Source of the DNA: Cytobacillus gottheilii
Lineage (GTDB): Bacteria > Bacillota > Bacilli > Bacillales > Cytobacillaceae
Assembly (NCBI RefSeq): GCF_900166665.1
Contig: NZ_LT800494.1
Location: 1,482,440-1,546,034 of the forward strand
Direction of reading: 5' to 3'
DNA length: 63,595 bases
The translations under genes and the position numbers were made by a program. The notes under the pieces were generated by a model, which was given only the letters and a program-made list of their open reading frames with translations, had not been told where the DNA came from and did not search any database. Shown here piece by piece: positions 11,956 to 21,280 of the stretch. Every line of letters begins with the position of its first letter. The stretch's first letter is position 1.

Positions 11956-11997
11956 AAATAGTTTACTTCTTACAATAGAGGTAAACTATTTTTGTTT
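11956..11997 (+). terminator. Intrinsic terminator after sigA
   Basis: AAATAGTTTAC (11956-11966) and GTAAACTATTT (11981-11991) form an 11-bp stem followed by TTGTTT. It closes the yqxD-dnaG-sigA transcription unit. Confidence 0.8.
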
Positions 11998-12011
11998 ATC
12001 AGCTAATTAGA

Positions 12012-12554
12012 TTGGATGTGCGCAGCATGCAGCATAAAAGAAAAAGCATCATTATCAATGAAATCAATTATTGGAAGAAGAACAGGCTGCTGCCTGAACA
12101 ATATTGTGATTATTTACTTGCTTTGTACACGGAAGGGAATCAGCCGAAGGAAGATCGAAAAGTTGTTAATGGGAAAATGCTGAAAAGTGTTAACCTTCTT
12201 TTCTTGCTGCTTATTCCAATGTCTGTGTTTTTATTATATTTTACTGAATTATCTATCATTTTGCAAACTGCCTTTGCTATTTTATTTATTTTTTTAGGTG
12301 CAACATTATTTTTTTATTTTTCTAAAAAAGAAATTATCCTGCATATACCAATCATAACATCAACTCTTATTTACCTTTTTTTCTCTGTAGAGATTGTCAC
12401 CGTTTATTTTCCAAATCAATCTCTGCCACTCTATATGAACTTGATTTCTAATTGTTTGATTTGGGTTTTGCTCGGATGGAAGTGGCGGCTGATCTATTTA
12501 AGGATTTCCGGATTTTTAGGTATTGCTGCCATTGTTGTTTCTATTTTTATATAA
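12012..12554 (+). CDS. Hypothetical multi-pass membrane protein
   Basis: 180 residues from a TTG at 12012, or 175 from the ATG at 12027; neither has a strong ribosome binding site. A basic N-terminal segment of about 55 residues (ends EDRKVVNGKMLKS) is followed by about five hydrophobic segments reaching the C-terminus. The protein is rich in Phe, Ile and Leu and has no enzyme motif I recognise. The N-terminal part, with WKKNRLLPEQYCDYLLALY, resembles the soluble start of DUF2157-like membrane proteins, but I cannot assign the family. It lies between sigA and the acyl-CoA dehydrogenase and has no obvious partner. Confidence 0.7.
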   Translation: MDVRSMQHKRKSIIINEINYWKKNRLLPEQYCDYLLALYTEGNQPKEDRKVVNGKMLKSVNLLFLLLIPMSVFLLYFTELSIILQTAFAILFIFLGATLFFYFSKKEIILHIPIITSTLIYLFFSVEIVTVYFPNQSLPLYMNLISNCLIWVLLGWKWRLIYLRISGFLGIAAIVVSIFI

Positions 12555-12581
12555 TAATATATTTTTTAAAATTTTTAAATG

Positions 12582-12611
12582 TTGAGAAAATAATACATTC
12601 CCCTATATAAT
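12582..12611 (+). promoter_or_regulatory. Sigma-A type promoter of acyl-CoA dehydrogenase
   Basis: TTGAGA at 12582-12587 and TATAAT at 12606-12611 with an 18-base spacer, in AT-rich sequence 40 bases before the gene start. Confidence 0.65.
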
Positions 12612-12650
12612 ATTAATGAAAGCGTATTCAAAACACTAAGGGGGATGCAA

Positions 12651-13790
12651 ATGAATTTTAATTTAACATCCGAACAGGAAATGATTTATAAAACGATTAA
12701 GGAATTTGCGGAAGAAGAAGTCGCTCCAGGAGCACTTGAACGGGACAAAACGAAGGCGTTTCCAAAAGATATATTCAAGCAGCTGGCAGATTTAGGAATG
12801 ATGGGATTGCCCTTTCCGGAAGAATATGGTGGAGCAGGAGCAGATGCGATAAGCTTTGCGATTGTAACAGAATTATTAAGCAAGGCCTGTGCATCCACTG
12901 GGATTACATATTCTGCTCATATATCTTTAGGTGGCGCACCATTAAATATGTTTGGTACAGAGGAACAGAAACAAAAGTATTTAGTCCCTATTTGTACAGG
13001 CGAAACGTTTGGTGCATTTGGGTTAACTGAGCCGAATGCTGGTTCAGATGCAGGAGGTACCAGAACAACTGCGATTGAGAAAAATGGCGAATATATCATT
13101 AATGGAAATAAGTGTTACATTACGAACGCAAGCTATGCAAACCATTTGGCTCTTACAGCAATTACTGGGGAACATAGTGGGGCAAAAGAAATTAGTGCTA
13201 TTATTGTTCCAACAAATGCTAAAGGTTTTAAGGTTATTGATAATTATGAGAAGATGGGCCTTCATGCTTCAAATACAACCGAGCTGGTTCTAGAAGATGT
13301 ATGCGTTCCTACTGAGCAATTGCTCGGAAAGAAGGGAGAAGGGTTTAAACAGTTTTTAATTACGCTTGATGGCGGTCGTATCGGCATTGGCGCTATGGCT
13401 GTCGGCATCGCCCAGGCAGCCTATGAAAAAGCTCTGCAATATGCAAAAGAGCGTCAGCAATTCGGCCGGTCGCTTTCCCATTTTCAGGCGATTCAATTTA
13501 AGCTTGCCGATATGGCTATGAAAATAGAATTAGCAAGAAATATGGTTTATAAAGCTGCTTGGCTGAAGGATCAAGGAAAGCCATTCACTAAGGAAGCTTC
13601 TATGTGCAAACTATATGCCTCAGAAATTAGCATGGAAATTGCTGATCAAGCCGTTCAAATTCATGGAGGATATGGCTATATGAAGGAGTATCATGTAGAA
13701 CGTTATATGCGAGATGCGAAACTAACGGAAATTGGGGAAGGAACTTCTGAAATTCAGAGAATGGTAATTGCCCGGCAAATCGGCTGTTAA
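12651..13790 (+). CDS. Acyl-CoA dehydrogenase, short-chain type
   Basis: FAD enzyme that introduces the alpha-beta double bond into acyl-CoA. The 379 residues have the three-domain family layout: N-terminal helices, a beta domain with FGLTEPNAGSDAGG (about 122-135), and C-terminal helices with the FAD/tetramer motif and QIHGGYGYMKEY. The catalytic Glu is in IGEGTSEIQR near 362-371. The GGGGG run at 12639-12644 is spaced for the ATG at 12651, not the in-frame ATG at 12645. It stands alone, flanked by a promoter and a terminator, so the substrate (butyryl-, isovaleryl- or another short acyl-CoA) cannot be told from context. Confidence 0.9.
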   Translation: MNFNLTSEQEMIYKTIKEFAEEEVAPGALERDKTKAFPKDIFKQLADLGMMGLPFPEEYGGAGADAISFAIVTELLSKACASTGITYSAHISLGGAPLNMFGTEEQKQKYLVPICTGETFGAFGLTEPNAGSDAGGTRTTAIEKNGEYIINGNKCYITNASYANHLALTAITGEHSGAKEISAIIVPTNAKGFKVIDNYEKMGLHASNTTELVLEDVCVPTEQLLGKKGEGFKQFLITLDGGRIGIGAMAVGIAQAAYEKALQYAKERQQFGRSLSHFQAIQFKLADMAMKIELARNMVYKAAWLKDQGKPFTKEASMCKLYASEISMEIADQAVQIHGGYGYMKEYHVERYMRDAKLTEIGEGTSEIQRMVIARQIGC

Positions 13791-13815
13791 AAGTTGTATA
13801 TTTTCATGGGAATTG

Positions 13816-13846
13816 AAAACTCTACTGATAACGGTAGAGTTTTTTG
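13816..13846 (+). terminator. Intrinsic terminator after acyl-CoA dehydrogenase
   Basis: AAAACTCTAC (13816-13825) pairs with GTAGAGTTTT (13834-13843), followed by further T residues. The remaining sequence to 14093 holds no gene that I can support. Confidence 0.85.
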
Positions 13847-14093
13847 TATTAAAAGAATCTTAAATGAGTAACAAAGATAAAACACGGGTGCAGTTGCTGA
13901 TTCTAAGAATGTAGTCCAAGTGCAACTAAGCTTTGCAGACTTGCGACTAAACAAGTTTTCTTTGTCAATTTTATGAACAAGTAGTGACAACTTTCACTTT
14001 AGGTCTTTTCCTTCACGCCATTTTAAAGTAAAATAGAGTTTGTTTGTATGTGCTTAACTTTATTGAATGTGCTTCTTACATAAGGGGGGTTAA

Positions 14094-14462
14094 ATGATGA
14101 ACCGTAATCCAATTATTCCATTCGTTATCATAATGGTCATTGGAATTGGTGCTATGTTCCTGCTTTCATTTAAAGGAATTGGTGACAATGAACAGCTTGC
14201 CGCTGAACTTAACGGCGAAGGTGGAGAAACAACCGACGAAATTGCTCAAGCGAATCCAGAGGAAATTTACCAGCAAAGCTGTATTGGCTGCCACGGGGAT
14301 CAATACCAAGGTGGGGCAGGTCCTGCGTTAACAGGTGTTGGTGATAGGCTGTCTCAAGATGAAATCGTTGACATTTTAACGAATGGTAAAGGCGCAATGC
14401 CTGGCGGATTAGTTCCTGGGAATGAAACTGCTATGGCAGAGTGGCTTTCTGAGCTGCAGTAA
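14094..14462 (+). CDS. cccA: Membrane-anchored cytochrome c550
   Basis: Small c-type cytochrome that carries electrons on the outer face of the membrane. Of 122 residues, the first about 25 form an uncleaved membrane anchor (IIPFVIIMVIGIGAMFLL). An acidic linker follows. The heme motif CIGCH is near residues 62-66, and AMPGG near 102-106 supplies the likely Met ligand. AAGGGGGG precedes the paired ATGs at 14094 and 14097. The position downstream of sigA matches cccA in B. subtilis. Confidence 0.93.
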   Translation: MMNRNPIIPFVIIMVIGIGAMFLLSFKGIGDNEQLAAELNGEGGETTDEIAQANPEEIYQQSCIGCHGDQYQGGAGPALTGVGDRLSQDEIVDILTNGKGAMPGGLVPGNETAMAEWLSELQ

Positions 14463-14530
14463 AAATAGGAATTTCATTTGGACAGGCATTATTTAGCATT
14501 TTAGCAATGTCTGTCTGCCCTGATACATGA

Positions 14531-14562
14531 AAAAAACCCTTTATATATAAAGGGTTTTTTTG
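14531..14562. terminator. Palindromic terminator after cccA
   Basis: A perfect palindrome: AAAAAACCCT on the left and AGGGTTTTTT on the right around a TATATA centre. It can act in both directions. Confidence 0.88.
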
Positions 14563-14693
14563 TACTTTCAGAAAAAAGTTATAAATTTTCCTTATTGAAG
14601 TGAATTTAACGGAAACATGATAACCGAACCCCATACCCCTAATCTTCTCTTAGACACCTCAGTAGCATGCACTGGGCGTCTGGATACGGCGGG

Positions 14694-14722
14694 TTGACAA
14701 GAGGAAGCATCATTTATAGGAT
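14694..14722 (+). promoter_or_regulatory. Candidate promoter for trmK-yqfO
   Basis: A perfect -35 box TTGACA at 14694-14699 and TAGGAT at 14717-14722 (four of six) with 17 bases between. It lies 50 bases before trmK. Confidence 0.5.
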
Positions 14723-14771
14723 GGAAACAGGACTGTTTAGCAGTCGAACTACAAAGTAAAGTGGTGGCAAA

Positions 14772-15488
14772 ATGAATACAGAAAAGTTATCAAAGCGGCT
14801 TGAAACAGTTGCAAATTACATAAAAGAAGGCTCCGCAATCGCGGATATCGGCTCAGATCATGCCTATCTGCCCTGTTATGCTGTAAAAAAAGGACTTGCA
14901 AAACGGGCAATTGCAGGTGAAGTGGTGGAAGGACCATTTCAATCGGCAACAAGGCAAGTGAAGAGTGAAGGTCTTGAAGAGGTCATTTCTGTGCGTAAGG
15001 GAAGCGGTCTGGAAGTGTTAGAAGCAGGAGAAGCTGACTGCATTACCATTGCAGGAATGGGAGGCCCGCTAATCGCCTCTATCTTAGAAGATGGGAAGCA
15101 TAAACTGTCAGGAAAAGAACGATTAATTCTGCAGCCTAACATTAGTGCGATTGCCATACGTGAATGGCTATTAAAGAATGGCTGGGAGCTTATTGCAGAA
15201 GAAATTCTAGAAGAAGATGGGAAGATATATGAAATTCTAGTTGCAGAGAAAGGGAATCCACATGGTTCTTATCATCAACTGGAGAAGGAATTGCTGTTTG
15301 GTCCGTTTTTGTTTTCTGAGAAATCGCCAGTCTTTATAAAAAAATGGGAAGGAGAGTTAGCAAATTGGCGCAAGATTCTCATGAACCTGGAAAAAGCTGC
15401 AGGCAGTGAAGAAAATGATCAGAAAAAGAAAGAGCTGCAGAAAAAAATTCTACATGCAGAGGAGGCCATTCAGAATGAAAAAAGTTAA
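14772..15488 (+). CDS. trmK: tRNA (adenine(22)-N1)-methyltransferase TrmK
   Basis: SAM-dependent enzyme that makes m1A22 in tRNA. The 238 residues have an N-terminal Rossmann methyltransferase domain with IADIGSDHAYLPCYA near 22-36 (SAM-binding motif I) and ITIAGMGGPLIASIL near 92-106. The C-terminal third is helical and strongly charged, as in the family. GTGGTGG precedes the ATG at 14772. The last 14 bases overlap yqfO, so the two are coupled, as in B. subtilis (yqfN-yqfO). Confidence 0.94.
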   Translation: MNTEKLSKRLETVANYIKEGSAIADIGSDHAYLPCYAVKKGLAKRAIAGEVVEGPFQSATRQVKSEGLEEVISVRKGSGLEVLEAGEADCITIAGMGGPLIASILEDGKHKLSGKERLILQPNISAIAIREWLLKNGWELIAEEILEEDGKIYEILVAEKGNPHGSYHQLEKELLFGPFLFSEKSPVFIKKWEGELANWRKILMNLEKAAGSEENDQKKKELQKKILHAEEAIQNEKS

Positions 15489-16590
15489 TGGACATGAAAT
15501 AATCGGTTTATTTGAGCAATATTCTCCAAAAACTTATGCGATGGAAGGGGATAAGGTTGGTCTGCAAATTGGAAGTTTAGGCAGAAGTGTCGAAAATGTA
15601 ATGATTGCCTTAGATGTTGTAGAAGAGGTTGTGGATGAAGCAATCGCGAACAATGTGCAGCTAATTATTGCACATCATCCTCCGATCTTTAGACCGCTCA
15701 AAGCCATCAATTTAGATACACCTGCCGGCAGAATGCTCGAAAAACTAATTAAGCATGATATTGCTGTATATGCTGCTCATACTAACTTAGATGTAGCAAC
15801 TGGCGGTGTTAACGACCTGCTTGCTGAAGCACTCGGACTGCAAAATACAGAAGTGCTGTATCCTACATATGAAACGACTTTGAAAAAACTGGTTGTTTAT
15901 GTGCCAGCTGAAAATGCTTCTGCTTTGAGGAAAGCATTAGGCGATGCTGGCGCTGGAGCCATCGGCAAATATAGTCATTGTACCTTCTCTTCTTCAGGAA
16001 CGGGGCAATTTTTACCGAATAATGATGCAAACCCTCATATCGGTGAAATTGGAAAACTGGAATCTGTTTCTGAAGAGCGGATTGAGACCATTTTCCCTGT
16101 ACATCTGGAGAAACAAATCCTCCGTGCCATGTTTAAAGCCCATCCATATGAAGAGGTAGCATATGACCTATACGAACTAGCCAATAAAGGAGAAACTCTG
16201 GGACTTGGACGAATTGGACAAATAGACGAAATGACCCTGGAGCAATTTGCGGAGCATATAAAGGACCGTTTAGAGGTTAAAGGGGTAAGAGTCGTTGGGA
16301 ATTTAAGTGACAAGGTGAAAAGGGTAGCTGTACTCGGCGGTGATGGAAACAAATATTATATGTCAGCCAAACTGAAGGGTGCAGACGTGTATGTAACTGG
16401 TGATATGTATTATCATGTTGCGCACGATGCTATGCTAGCAGGGTTAAATATCATTGATCCAGGGCATAACATTGAAAAAGTCATGAAAAAAGGTGTCGCG
16501 CATAAGCTTACAAAGATGGCTGAATTAAAAGGCTGGGATGTAAAAATTTTCTCTTCTGTTTTAAATACAGACCCATTTCAATTTTTATAA
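15475..16590 (+). CDS. yqfO: Nif3-like dinuclear metal center protein YqfO
   Basis: Member of the Nif3/DUF34 family, which binds a dinuclear metal site; its substrate is not settled. The 371 residues begin MKKVNGHEIIGLFEQYSP and show the metal-binding motif IIAHHPPIF near 63-71, YAAHTNLD near 101-108 and the C-terminal YVTGDMYYHVAHDA with DPGHNIE. A PII-like insert separates the two halves, giving the longer Firmicute form. The frame is open further upstream, inside trmK, but GAGGAGG is spaced for the ATG at 15475. Confidence 0.93.
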   Translation: MKKVNGHEIIGLFEQYSPKTYAMEGDKVGLQIGSLGRSVENVMIALDVVEEVVDEAIANNVQLIIAHHPPIFRPLKAINLDTPAGRMLEKLIKHDIAVYAAHTNLDVATGGVNDLLAEALGLQNTEVLYPTYETTLKKLVVYVPAENASALRKALGDAGAGAIGKYSHCTFSSSGTGQFLPNNDANPHIGEIGKLESVSEERIETIFPVHLEKQILRAMFKAHPYEEVAYDLYELANKGETLGLGRIGQIDEMTLEQFAEHIKDRLEVKGVRVVGNLSDKVKRVAVLGGDGNKYYMSAKLKGADVYVTGDMYYHVAHDAMLAGLNIIDPGHNIEKVMKKGVAHKLTKMAELKGWDVKIFSSVLNTDPFQFL

Positions 16591-16593
16591 GTG

Positions 16594-16626
16594 AAAAAAG
16601 GTGCCCTGCATATGGGCACCTTTTGT
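16594..16626. terminator. Convergent terminator between yqfO and ispH
   Basis: The stem AAAAGGTGCCC / GGGCACCTTTT lies around TGCATAT at 16595-16624. It has T runs on both strands and serves both converging genes. Confidence 0.88.
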
Positions 16627-17570
16627 TATTTTACTTGTTTAATTTTTGGAAGAATTTTGTTCAGCGGAACTTTCTTTTCTGTTACCCAAGTTGATTCATC
16701 AAGGGGATTAAATTGCTGAATAAAGTTGATTACTTCTTTGGTAATAGGTGTTGGTGTAGAGGCACCAGATGTTACACCAACTGTCTCAGCATCCTTAATC
16801 CAATCAATTTGAAGCTCTGAAAGATCGGCAATTCTATATGCGCGTGTGCCTGCAATATCTTCGGAAACTTGAGCAAGACGGTTGGAGTTATTGCTTTTCG
16901 GGTCTCCGACAACAATAACAACATCTGCCTCTCCAGCTTGTTTTGCAACTGCTTCTTGTCGAACTTGAGTTGCCAGGCAAATTTCTTTGTGAAACTCAGC
17001 ATGCGGGAATCTTTCTTTGATTTGGTCCATTACATGGCCAACATCCCATTGACTCATGGTTGTCTGATTGGTTACAAGCACTTTCTGTCCCTGCAGATCA
17101 AGTTTGTTCACATCTTCAATGGTCTCAACGAGATGAACGATGTCTGGCGCTACGCCGATTGCACCTTCAGGCTCTGGGTGTCCTTTTTTTCCAATATAAA
17201 TGATTTGAAAGCCTTCATCTTTTTTCTCTCTGATTAAATCATGTGTTCTTGTGACATCCGGACAAGTTGCATCAATTGTGACTAGCCCTTTTTCTTTCGC
17301 GCGTTTGCGAATCTGAGGTGAAACGCCATGAGCTGTAAAGATGACGGTGCCCTTTTCAACCTTTTCGAGAATTTCTTCTCTGTCTTTTCCATCTAATGTG
17401 ATGATTCCTTCTTCTTCGAAGGCATCTGTTACATGTTTATTGTGGACGATCATACCTAATATATATATTGGCCTCGGCAGCGTTTTATCAAGTGCTGCAT
17501 TGCGCGCGATCACCATTGCATCGACAACTCCATAACAATAGCCGCGAGGTGATATCTTAATAATGTTCAA
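16626..17570 (-). CDS. ispH: 4-hydroxy-3-methylbut-2-enyl diphosphate reductase IspH
   Basis: Last step of the MEP pathway: reduces HMBPP to IPP and DMAPP using a [4Fe-4S] cluster. The 314 residues begin [19 protein letters not shown]. Three conserved cluster cysteines are visible: C12 in YCYGVV, one in DATCPDVT near 103 and one in HKEICLATQ near 198. Catalytic motifs HGVSP and TSGASTPTP are present. It is transcribed alone on the minus strand and converges on yqfO. IspG, the previous pathway enzyme, lies at 25186-26316. Confidence 0.97.
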   Translation of the reverse strand: MNIIKISPRGYCYGVVDAMVIARNAALDKTLPRPIYILGMIVHNKHVTDAFEEEGIITLDGKDREEILEKVEKGTVIFTAHGVSPQIRKRAKEKGLVTIDATCPDVTRTHDLIREKKDEGFQIIYIGKKGHPEPEGAIGVAPDIVHLVETIEDVNKLDLQGQKVLVTNQTTMSQWDVGHVMDQIKERFPHAEFHKEICLATQVRQEAVAKQAGEADVVIVVGDPKSNNSNRLAQVSEDIAGTRAYRIADLSELQIDWIKDAETVGVTSGASTPTPITKEVINFIQQFNPLDESTWVTEKKVPLNKILPKIKQVK

Positions 17571-17729
17571 TTATATTCCTCCCCAAGTGAAACGTTCTAT
17601 CTCTCAGATCGCTGTTTTTCAACCTGAAGATATGTGAAACCGATCAATTCTACCCTATTATATAAAACTTACAGCAATAATTCAAAGATCGTCTATTTCA
17701 GGTTCAGCAGATTATTGCTTCCTAAATAA

Positions 17730-17755
17730 TAAAAACCCGCCAAAAAGCAGGCGGA
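17730..17755 (-). terminator. Terminator after yqfQ
   Basis: On the minus strand CCGCC and GGCGG (17750-17754 and 17737-17741) form a stem over GTTTTTATT. It lies six bases beyond the yqfQ stop. Confidence 0.75.
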
Positions 17756-17760
17756 TTCAA

Positions 17761-18324
17761 TTATATATATAATTTAGGTGTTGAGGTCCCTTTTTTTGCT
17801 TCTTTATTTGGAGTGAAATCTACAGATTCATCATTTTTAATATCAATATTTTGGGAAGTGTTCTTATCTTTGCTTTTCAAAGGTTTATTTTCTGTTTCTT
17901 CTGTTGTATCATCTGCATCTGGCATATCTTTTAATCCACGATAAAGCTTCCACATGGCCGGAAGGTTTTTCACCATTGGGCCGTATTGCTGGACCATTGG
18001 CCCGATTTGATTTGCAGTATGAAGCACCTTCTGCGTGTTATTTAAAAAACCGCTTATGGCAGCAGGATTTGTCAGTGTCTGCAAGAATCCTCCACTTGAA
18101 GCTGCACCGGCTCCGCCAGCTGTTCTGCTGCCCAAAAGCCCGGCTGCGCCTCCAGCTTTATTGCCGCCACCACCTAGAATTTTTGCAAGTAAACCACCAC
18201 CCCCGCCTTGGCCGCGCATCGGTCCTCTCATCATCTGCCCCATCTGTGGCTGACCGCCCATCGGACCCATAAACGGACTGCGTGGCATTCCTCCCTGAAA
18301 AGGCCCGCGTTGTCCTGGAAACAT
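17761..18324 (-). CDS. yqfQ: YqfQ-like protein, Gly/Met/Pro-rich
   Basis: 187 residues with an unusual composition. The first about 80 are rich in Gly, Met, Pro and Gln (MGPMGG, MRGPMRG, GGGGGLL), the middle (about 80-130) contains an amphipathic stretch with SGFLNNTQKVLHTANQIGPM, and the tail is hydrophilic. This is the layout of the YqfQ/VrrA family seen next to ispH in Bacillus; the family is probably spore-associated but has no defined function. GAAAGGGGGAAAAAG precedes the ATG at 18324. Confidence 0.85.
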   Translation of the reverse strand: MFPGQRGPFQGGMPRSPFMGPMGGQPQMGQMMRGPMRGQGGGGGLLAKILGGGGNKAGGAAGLLGSRTAGGAGAASSGGFLQTLTNPAAISGFLNNTQKVLHTANQIGPMVQQYGPMVKNLPAMWKLYRGLKDMPDADDTTEETENKPLKSKDKNTSQNIDIKNDESVDFTPNKEAKKGTSTPKLYI

Positions 18325-18550
18325 TTCTTTTTCCCCCTTTCAAACTACATCAATTAGCATAAAAAATTCCATCGTCTACTGTGATAAATGACTGCTTTAT
18401 AATAAACTATGCACCAATATGCAAATGGTTTAGGTTCCAGCGGAAAAAAAGCTTTTATTGTTAAAAAAACAAAAAATAGACCAACATAAATATATATGCA
18501 GTGAATAGGTGGTTATTTACACAAAACTTTATTATAATAACATGATGACC

Positions 18551-18674
18551 AGAAAAGCGGAATCGGCTTGTTCAGCCCCGACAAGCATAAGACAAGATGG
18601 CATAAAGGTTGTTCTTTAACCTTTAGGACAGATTGGCTTATGACCTCGAGGGGCTAGCCGATGGAGCTGGACAG
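18551..18674. repeat. Hairpin repeat family 1, copy A
   Basis: About 124 bases bounded by AGAAAAGCGG and GAGCTGGACAG. Outer arms ATCGGCT (18562-18568) and AGCCGAT (18656-18662) are complementary. Inside them AGCCCC pairs with GGGGCT, CATAAG with CTTATG, and TAAAGGTT with AACCTTTA around the loop GTTCTTT. The whole unit can fold into one long hairpin. It is followed directly by copy B; a third copy lies at 52431-52583. Confidence 0.85.
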
Positions 18675-18797
18675 AGAAAAGCGGATGGCGCTTGCTCAGG
18701 GGCGACTAGCTTAAGGCAAGCCAGCTGGGAGGTGTTCTTTACCTTCAAGATGGATTGACTTAAGACCTCGAGCCCCTAGCGCCAGGAGCTGGACAAA
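18675..18797. repeat. Hairpin repeat family 1, copy B
   Basis: Tandem neighbour of copy A, about 123 bases, with the same borders. The outer arms are here TGGCGCT (18686-18692) and AGCGCCA (18778-18784), and the next pair is AGGGGC / GCCCCT. Both pairs differ from copy A on both sides, yet remain fully complementary. The central GTTCTTT loop is kept. Together with copy A it fills most of the 588-base gap between yqfQ and cshB. Confidence 0.85.
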
Positions 18798-18912
18798 GAA
18801 AAGCGATGAGATCCACCTGAATTGCATCTGAACGTAATTTAGAAGTGTTTACAGAGCTAATATATGTAGTTGAAGTGTTTTTGGAAGAATTGAACCTTAA
18901 GGAGTTTATATA

Positions 18913-20220
18913 ATGTCAACAAAATTTGAACGTTTTCAATTTACACCGTTTATTAATGATGCAATTAAGGATTTGGGTTTTTATGAGCCAACGGAAATCC
19001 AAGAAAGGCTTATCCCATCCATATTAAAAGGGGAAAGTGCAATCGGGCAGTCTCAGACAGGAACAGGAAAGACTCTTGCCTATGTCCTGCCAATGCTGCA
19101 AAAAATCGACCCTTCTAAAAAGGAGCTGCAGGCAATTATCACGGCTCCTACACGGGAGCTTGCCAATCAGATCTATCAGGAAGTCTTAAAGATCACAAAG
19201 CATTGTAAGGAAGGCGAAGAAATTGCCGCGCGCTGTTATGTTGGCGGTACGGACAAGCAAAGAACAATCGAGAAGTTAAAAAACCAGCCTCATATTGTGA
19301 TTGGAACACCTGGAAGAATTTCAGATTTGGTTAAAGAAAATGCGCTGTTTGTGCACACAGCACATATGCTAGTAGTCGACGAAGCAGATCTAATGCTGGA
19401 TATGGGCTTTATTGAAGATGTAGATGTGATCGCGGCAAGAATGCAGGAGAAGCTTCAGATGCTTGTCTTTTCAGCGACTATTCCAGAAAAATTAAAGCCA
19501 TTTTTAAAGAAATATATGGAAAATCCTAAGTTTGTGCATGTTGAGCCGAAACAAATGGCTGCCAGCAAAATTGAACATATTTTGCTTCCTTCACGTCACC
19601 GTAACAAGGTTAACCTTGTATATGAAGCTTTAAAGGCATATAACCCGTATTTGGCGATTGTTTTTACAAATACGAAGAAAAAAGCAGATGAAGTGGCAGA
19701 TGGTCTCATGAGCAAGGGATTAAAGGTCGGTAGAATCCATGGTGACCTGAATCCGCGTGAACGCAAAAAAATGATGAAGCAGATTGTTGATTTAGAATTT
19801 CAATATATTGTGGCGACTGATTTAGCTGCCAGAGGAATTGATATTCAGGGAATAAGCCATGTCATTAACTATGAGCTTCCAACCGATCTTGATTTTTACA
19901 TTCATCGTGTAGGTCGTACGGGGAGAGCTGGCTTTTCAGGAATTGCTCTGACTGTCTATGATCCAGCAAACGAGGATGCGTTAAACAAGCTGGAAAAAAT
20001 GGGTATTGCTTTTAAGCATGTTGATTTGCAAAATGGCAATTGGACTGAATTGGACGATCGCAATAAGCGGAAAAATCGTCAAAGACAAACAGACGATACA
20101 GACAAAAAGGCACAGTCGCTTGTCCAAAAGCCGAAAAAAGTAAAACCAGGCTATAAAAAGAAAATGAAGTGGGAAATGGATAAAATTAAAAAACGCGAAA
20201 GAAGAATTAAACGCAAGTAA
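18913..20220 (+). CDS. cshB: DEAD-box RNA helicase CshB
   Basis: ATP-dependent RNA helicase linked to cold adaptation and RNA turnover in Bacillus. The 435 residues have the complete motif set in order: SQTGTGKT (about 37-44), [19 protein letters not shown] (DEAD box, about 155-162), SATIP, then helicase C-terminal ARGIDIQG and [10 protein letters not shown]. The last about 60 residues form a Lys/Arg-rich tail typical of RNA-binding ends. AAGGAG lies 10 bases before the ATG at 18913. It is followed 17 bases later by nfo, as in B. subtilis (yqfR-yqfS). Confidence 0.95.
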   Translation: MSTKFERFQFTPFINDAIKDLGFYEPTEIQERLIPSILKGESAIGQSQTGTGKTLAYVLPMLQKIDPSKKELQAIITAPTRELANQIYQEVLKITKHCKEGEEIAARCYVGGTDKQRTIEKLKNQPHIVIGTPGRISDLVKENALFVHTAHMLVVDEADLMLDMGFIEDVDVIAARMQEKLQMLVFSATIPEKLKPFLKKYMENPKFVHVEPKQMAASKIEHILLPSRHRNKVNLVYEALKAYNPYLAIVFTNTKKKADEVADGLMSKGLKVGRIHGDLNPRERKKMMKQIVDLEFQYIVATDLAARGIDIQGISHVINYELPTDLDFYIHRVGRTGRAGFSGIALTVYDPANEDALNKLEKMGIAFKHVDLQNGNWTELDDRNKRKNRQRQTDDTDKKAQSLVQKPKKVKPGYKKKMKWEMDKIKKRERRIKRK

Positions 20221-20237
20221 GCTGGGGGGAGAAGAAG

Positions 20238-21131
20238 ATGCTTAAAATTGGTTCGCATGTTTCAATGAGCGGTAAAAAAATGCTGCTGGCAGCTAGTGAG
20301 GAAGCGGCATCCTATGGTGCAAATACGTTTATGATTTATACAGGAGCACCGCAAAATACACGCAGAAAAAAAATCGAAGACTTGAACATTGAAGAAGGTC
20401 TTAAGCATATGCAAGCTAATGGAATGGCTGATATTGTTGTGCATGCTCCGTATATCATCAATATCGGCAATACCACAAACCCTGCAACATTTGAGCTTGG
20501 TGTAAATTTCTTGCGATCAGAAATTGATCGCACAGAGGCCTTAGGCGCGCGACAAATCGTTCTTCATCCAGGTGCTCATGTTGGTGCTGGAGCGGAAGAG
20601 GGGATTAAAAAGATTATTGAAGGTCTTAACGAAGTCCTGAATGGGGAAGAACAGGTTCAGATTGCTTTAGAAACAATGGCCGGAAAAGGATCTGAGTGCG
20701 GAAGAAGCTTTGAGGAATTGGCGATGATTATGGAGGGTGTCACCCATAACGAGCATTTATCCGTTTGCTTTGATACGTGCCATACCCATGATGCTGGCTA
20801 CGATATTGTCGAAGATTTTGATGGTGTACTGGAAAGCTTTGATAAAATAGTCGGTTTAGATCGATTAAAGGTTCTTCATATTAATGACAGCAAAAATGAA
20901 AGAGGCGCACGTAAAGACCGTCATGAAAATATTGGCTTTGGCCATATCGGTTTTAAAGCTTTAAATTATATTGTTCATCATCCGCAGCTGTCTCATATTC
21001 CAAAAATATTAGAGACACCATTTGTCGGAGAAGATAAAAGCAGCAAAAAGGCGCCTTATAAGCATGAAATCGCAATGCTGAGAGACCAGGCCTTTAATGA
21101 AAATCTGCTGACTGATATTCAGGGTTCATAA
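20238..21131 (+). CDS. nfo: Endonuclease IV (AP endonuclease)
   Basis: Cuts DNA 5' to abasic sites in base excision repair. The 297 residues have the TIM-barrel metal-site motifs of the family: VLHPGAHVG (about 108-116), [10 protein letters not shown] (about 146-155), [13 protein letters not shown] (about 177-189), LHINDSKNE (about 214-222) and GFGHIG. These supply the expected His, Asp and Glu ligands of the trinuclear zinc centre. GGGGGGAGAAG precedes the ATG at 20238. Likely cotranscribed with cshB; a hairpin ends the unit. Confidence 0.96.
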   Translation: MLKIGSHVSMSGKKMLLAASEEAASYGANTFMIYTGAPQNTRRKKIEDLNIEEGLKHMQANGMADIVVHAPYIINIGNTTNPATFELGVNFLRSEIDRTEALGARQIVLHPGAHVGAGAEEGIKKIIEGLNEVLNGEEQVQIALETMAGKGSECGRSFEELAMIMEGVTHNEHLSVCFDTCHTHDAGYDIVEDFDGVLESFDKIVGLDRLKVLHINDSKNERGARKDRHENIGFGHIGFKALNYIVHHPQLSHIPKILETPFVGEDKSSKKAPYKHEIAMLRDQAFNENLLTDIQGS

Positions 21132-21133
21132 TG

Positions 21134-21170
21134 AAAAAGAGGAGGCCGTCTTATGCGGCTTCCTCTTTTT
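21134..21170. terminator. Terminator after nfo
   Basis: AAAAAGAGGA (21134-21143) and TCCTCTTTTT (21161-21170) form a stem extended by partial GC pairing. It has T runs on both strands and could serve both nfo and the converging yqfT. Confidence 0.85.
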
Positions 21171-21280
21171 GGCATTTAGAAAGCGTCAAAAAACGAAGCA
21201 GACTTGCATCAAAAACATGTTAAAATACGATATAAAACCGAATTAAACTGCGGTATGCCATTCTTTAAGTAAGTATTGGG

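Noticed and set aside
16869..17237. Plus-strand frame of about 120 codons inside ispH
   Set aside because: It lies entirely antisense to ispH, has no ribosome binding site or recognisable domain, and reflects codon bias of the real gene.
17904..18272. 122-codon plus-strand frame inside yqfQ
   Set aside because: Antisense shadow produced by the Gly/Pro-rich composition of yqfQ.
18551..18797. Insertion sequence remnant
   Set aside because: No transposase frame or fragment; the unit is a structured repeat repeated in tandem.
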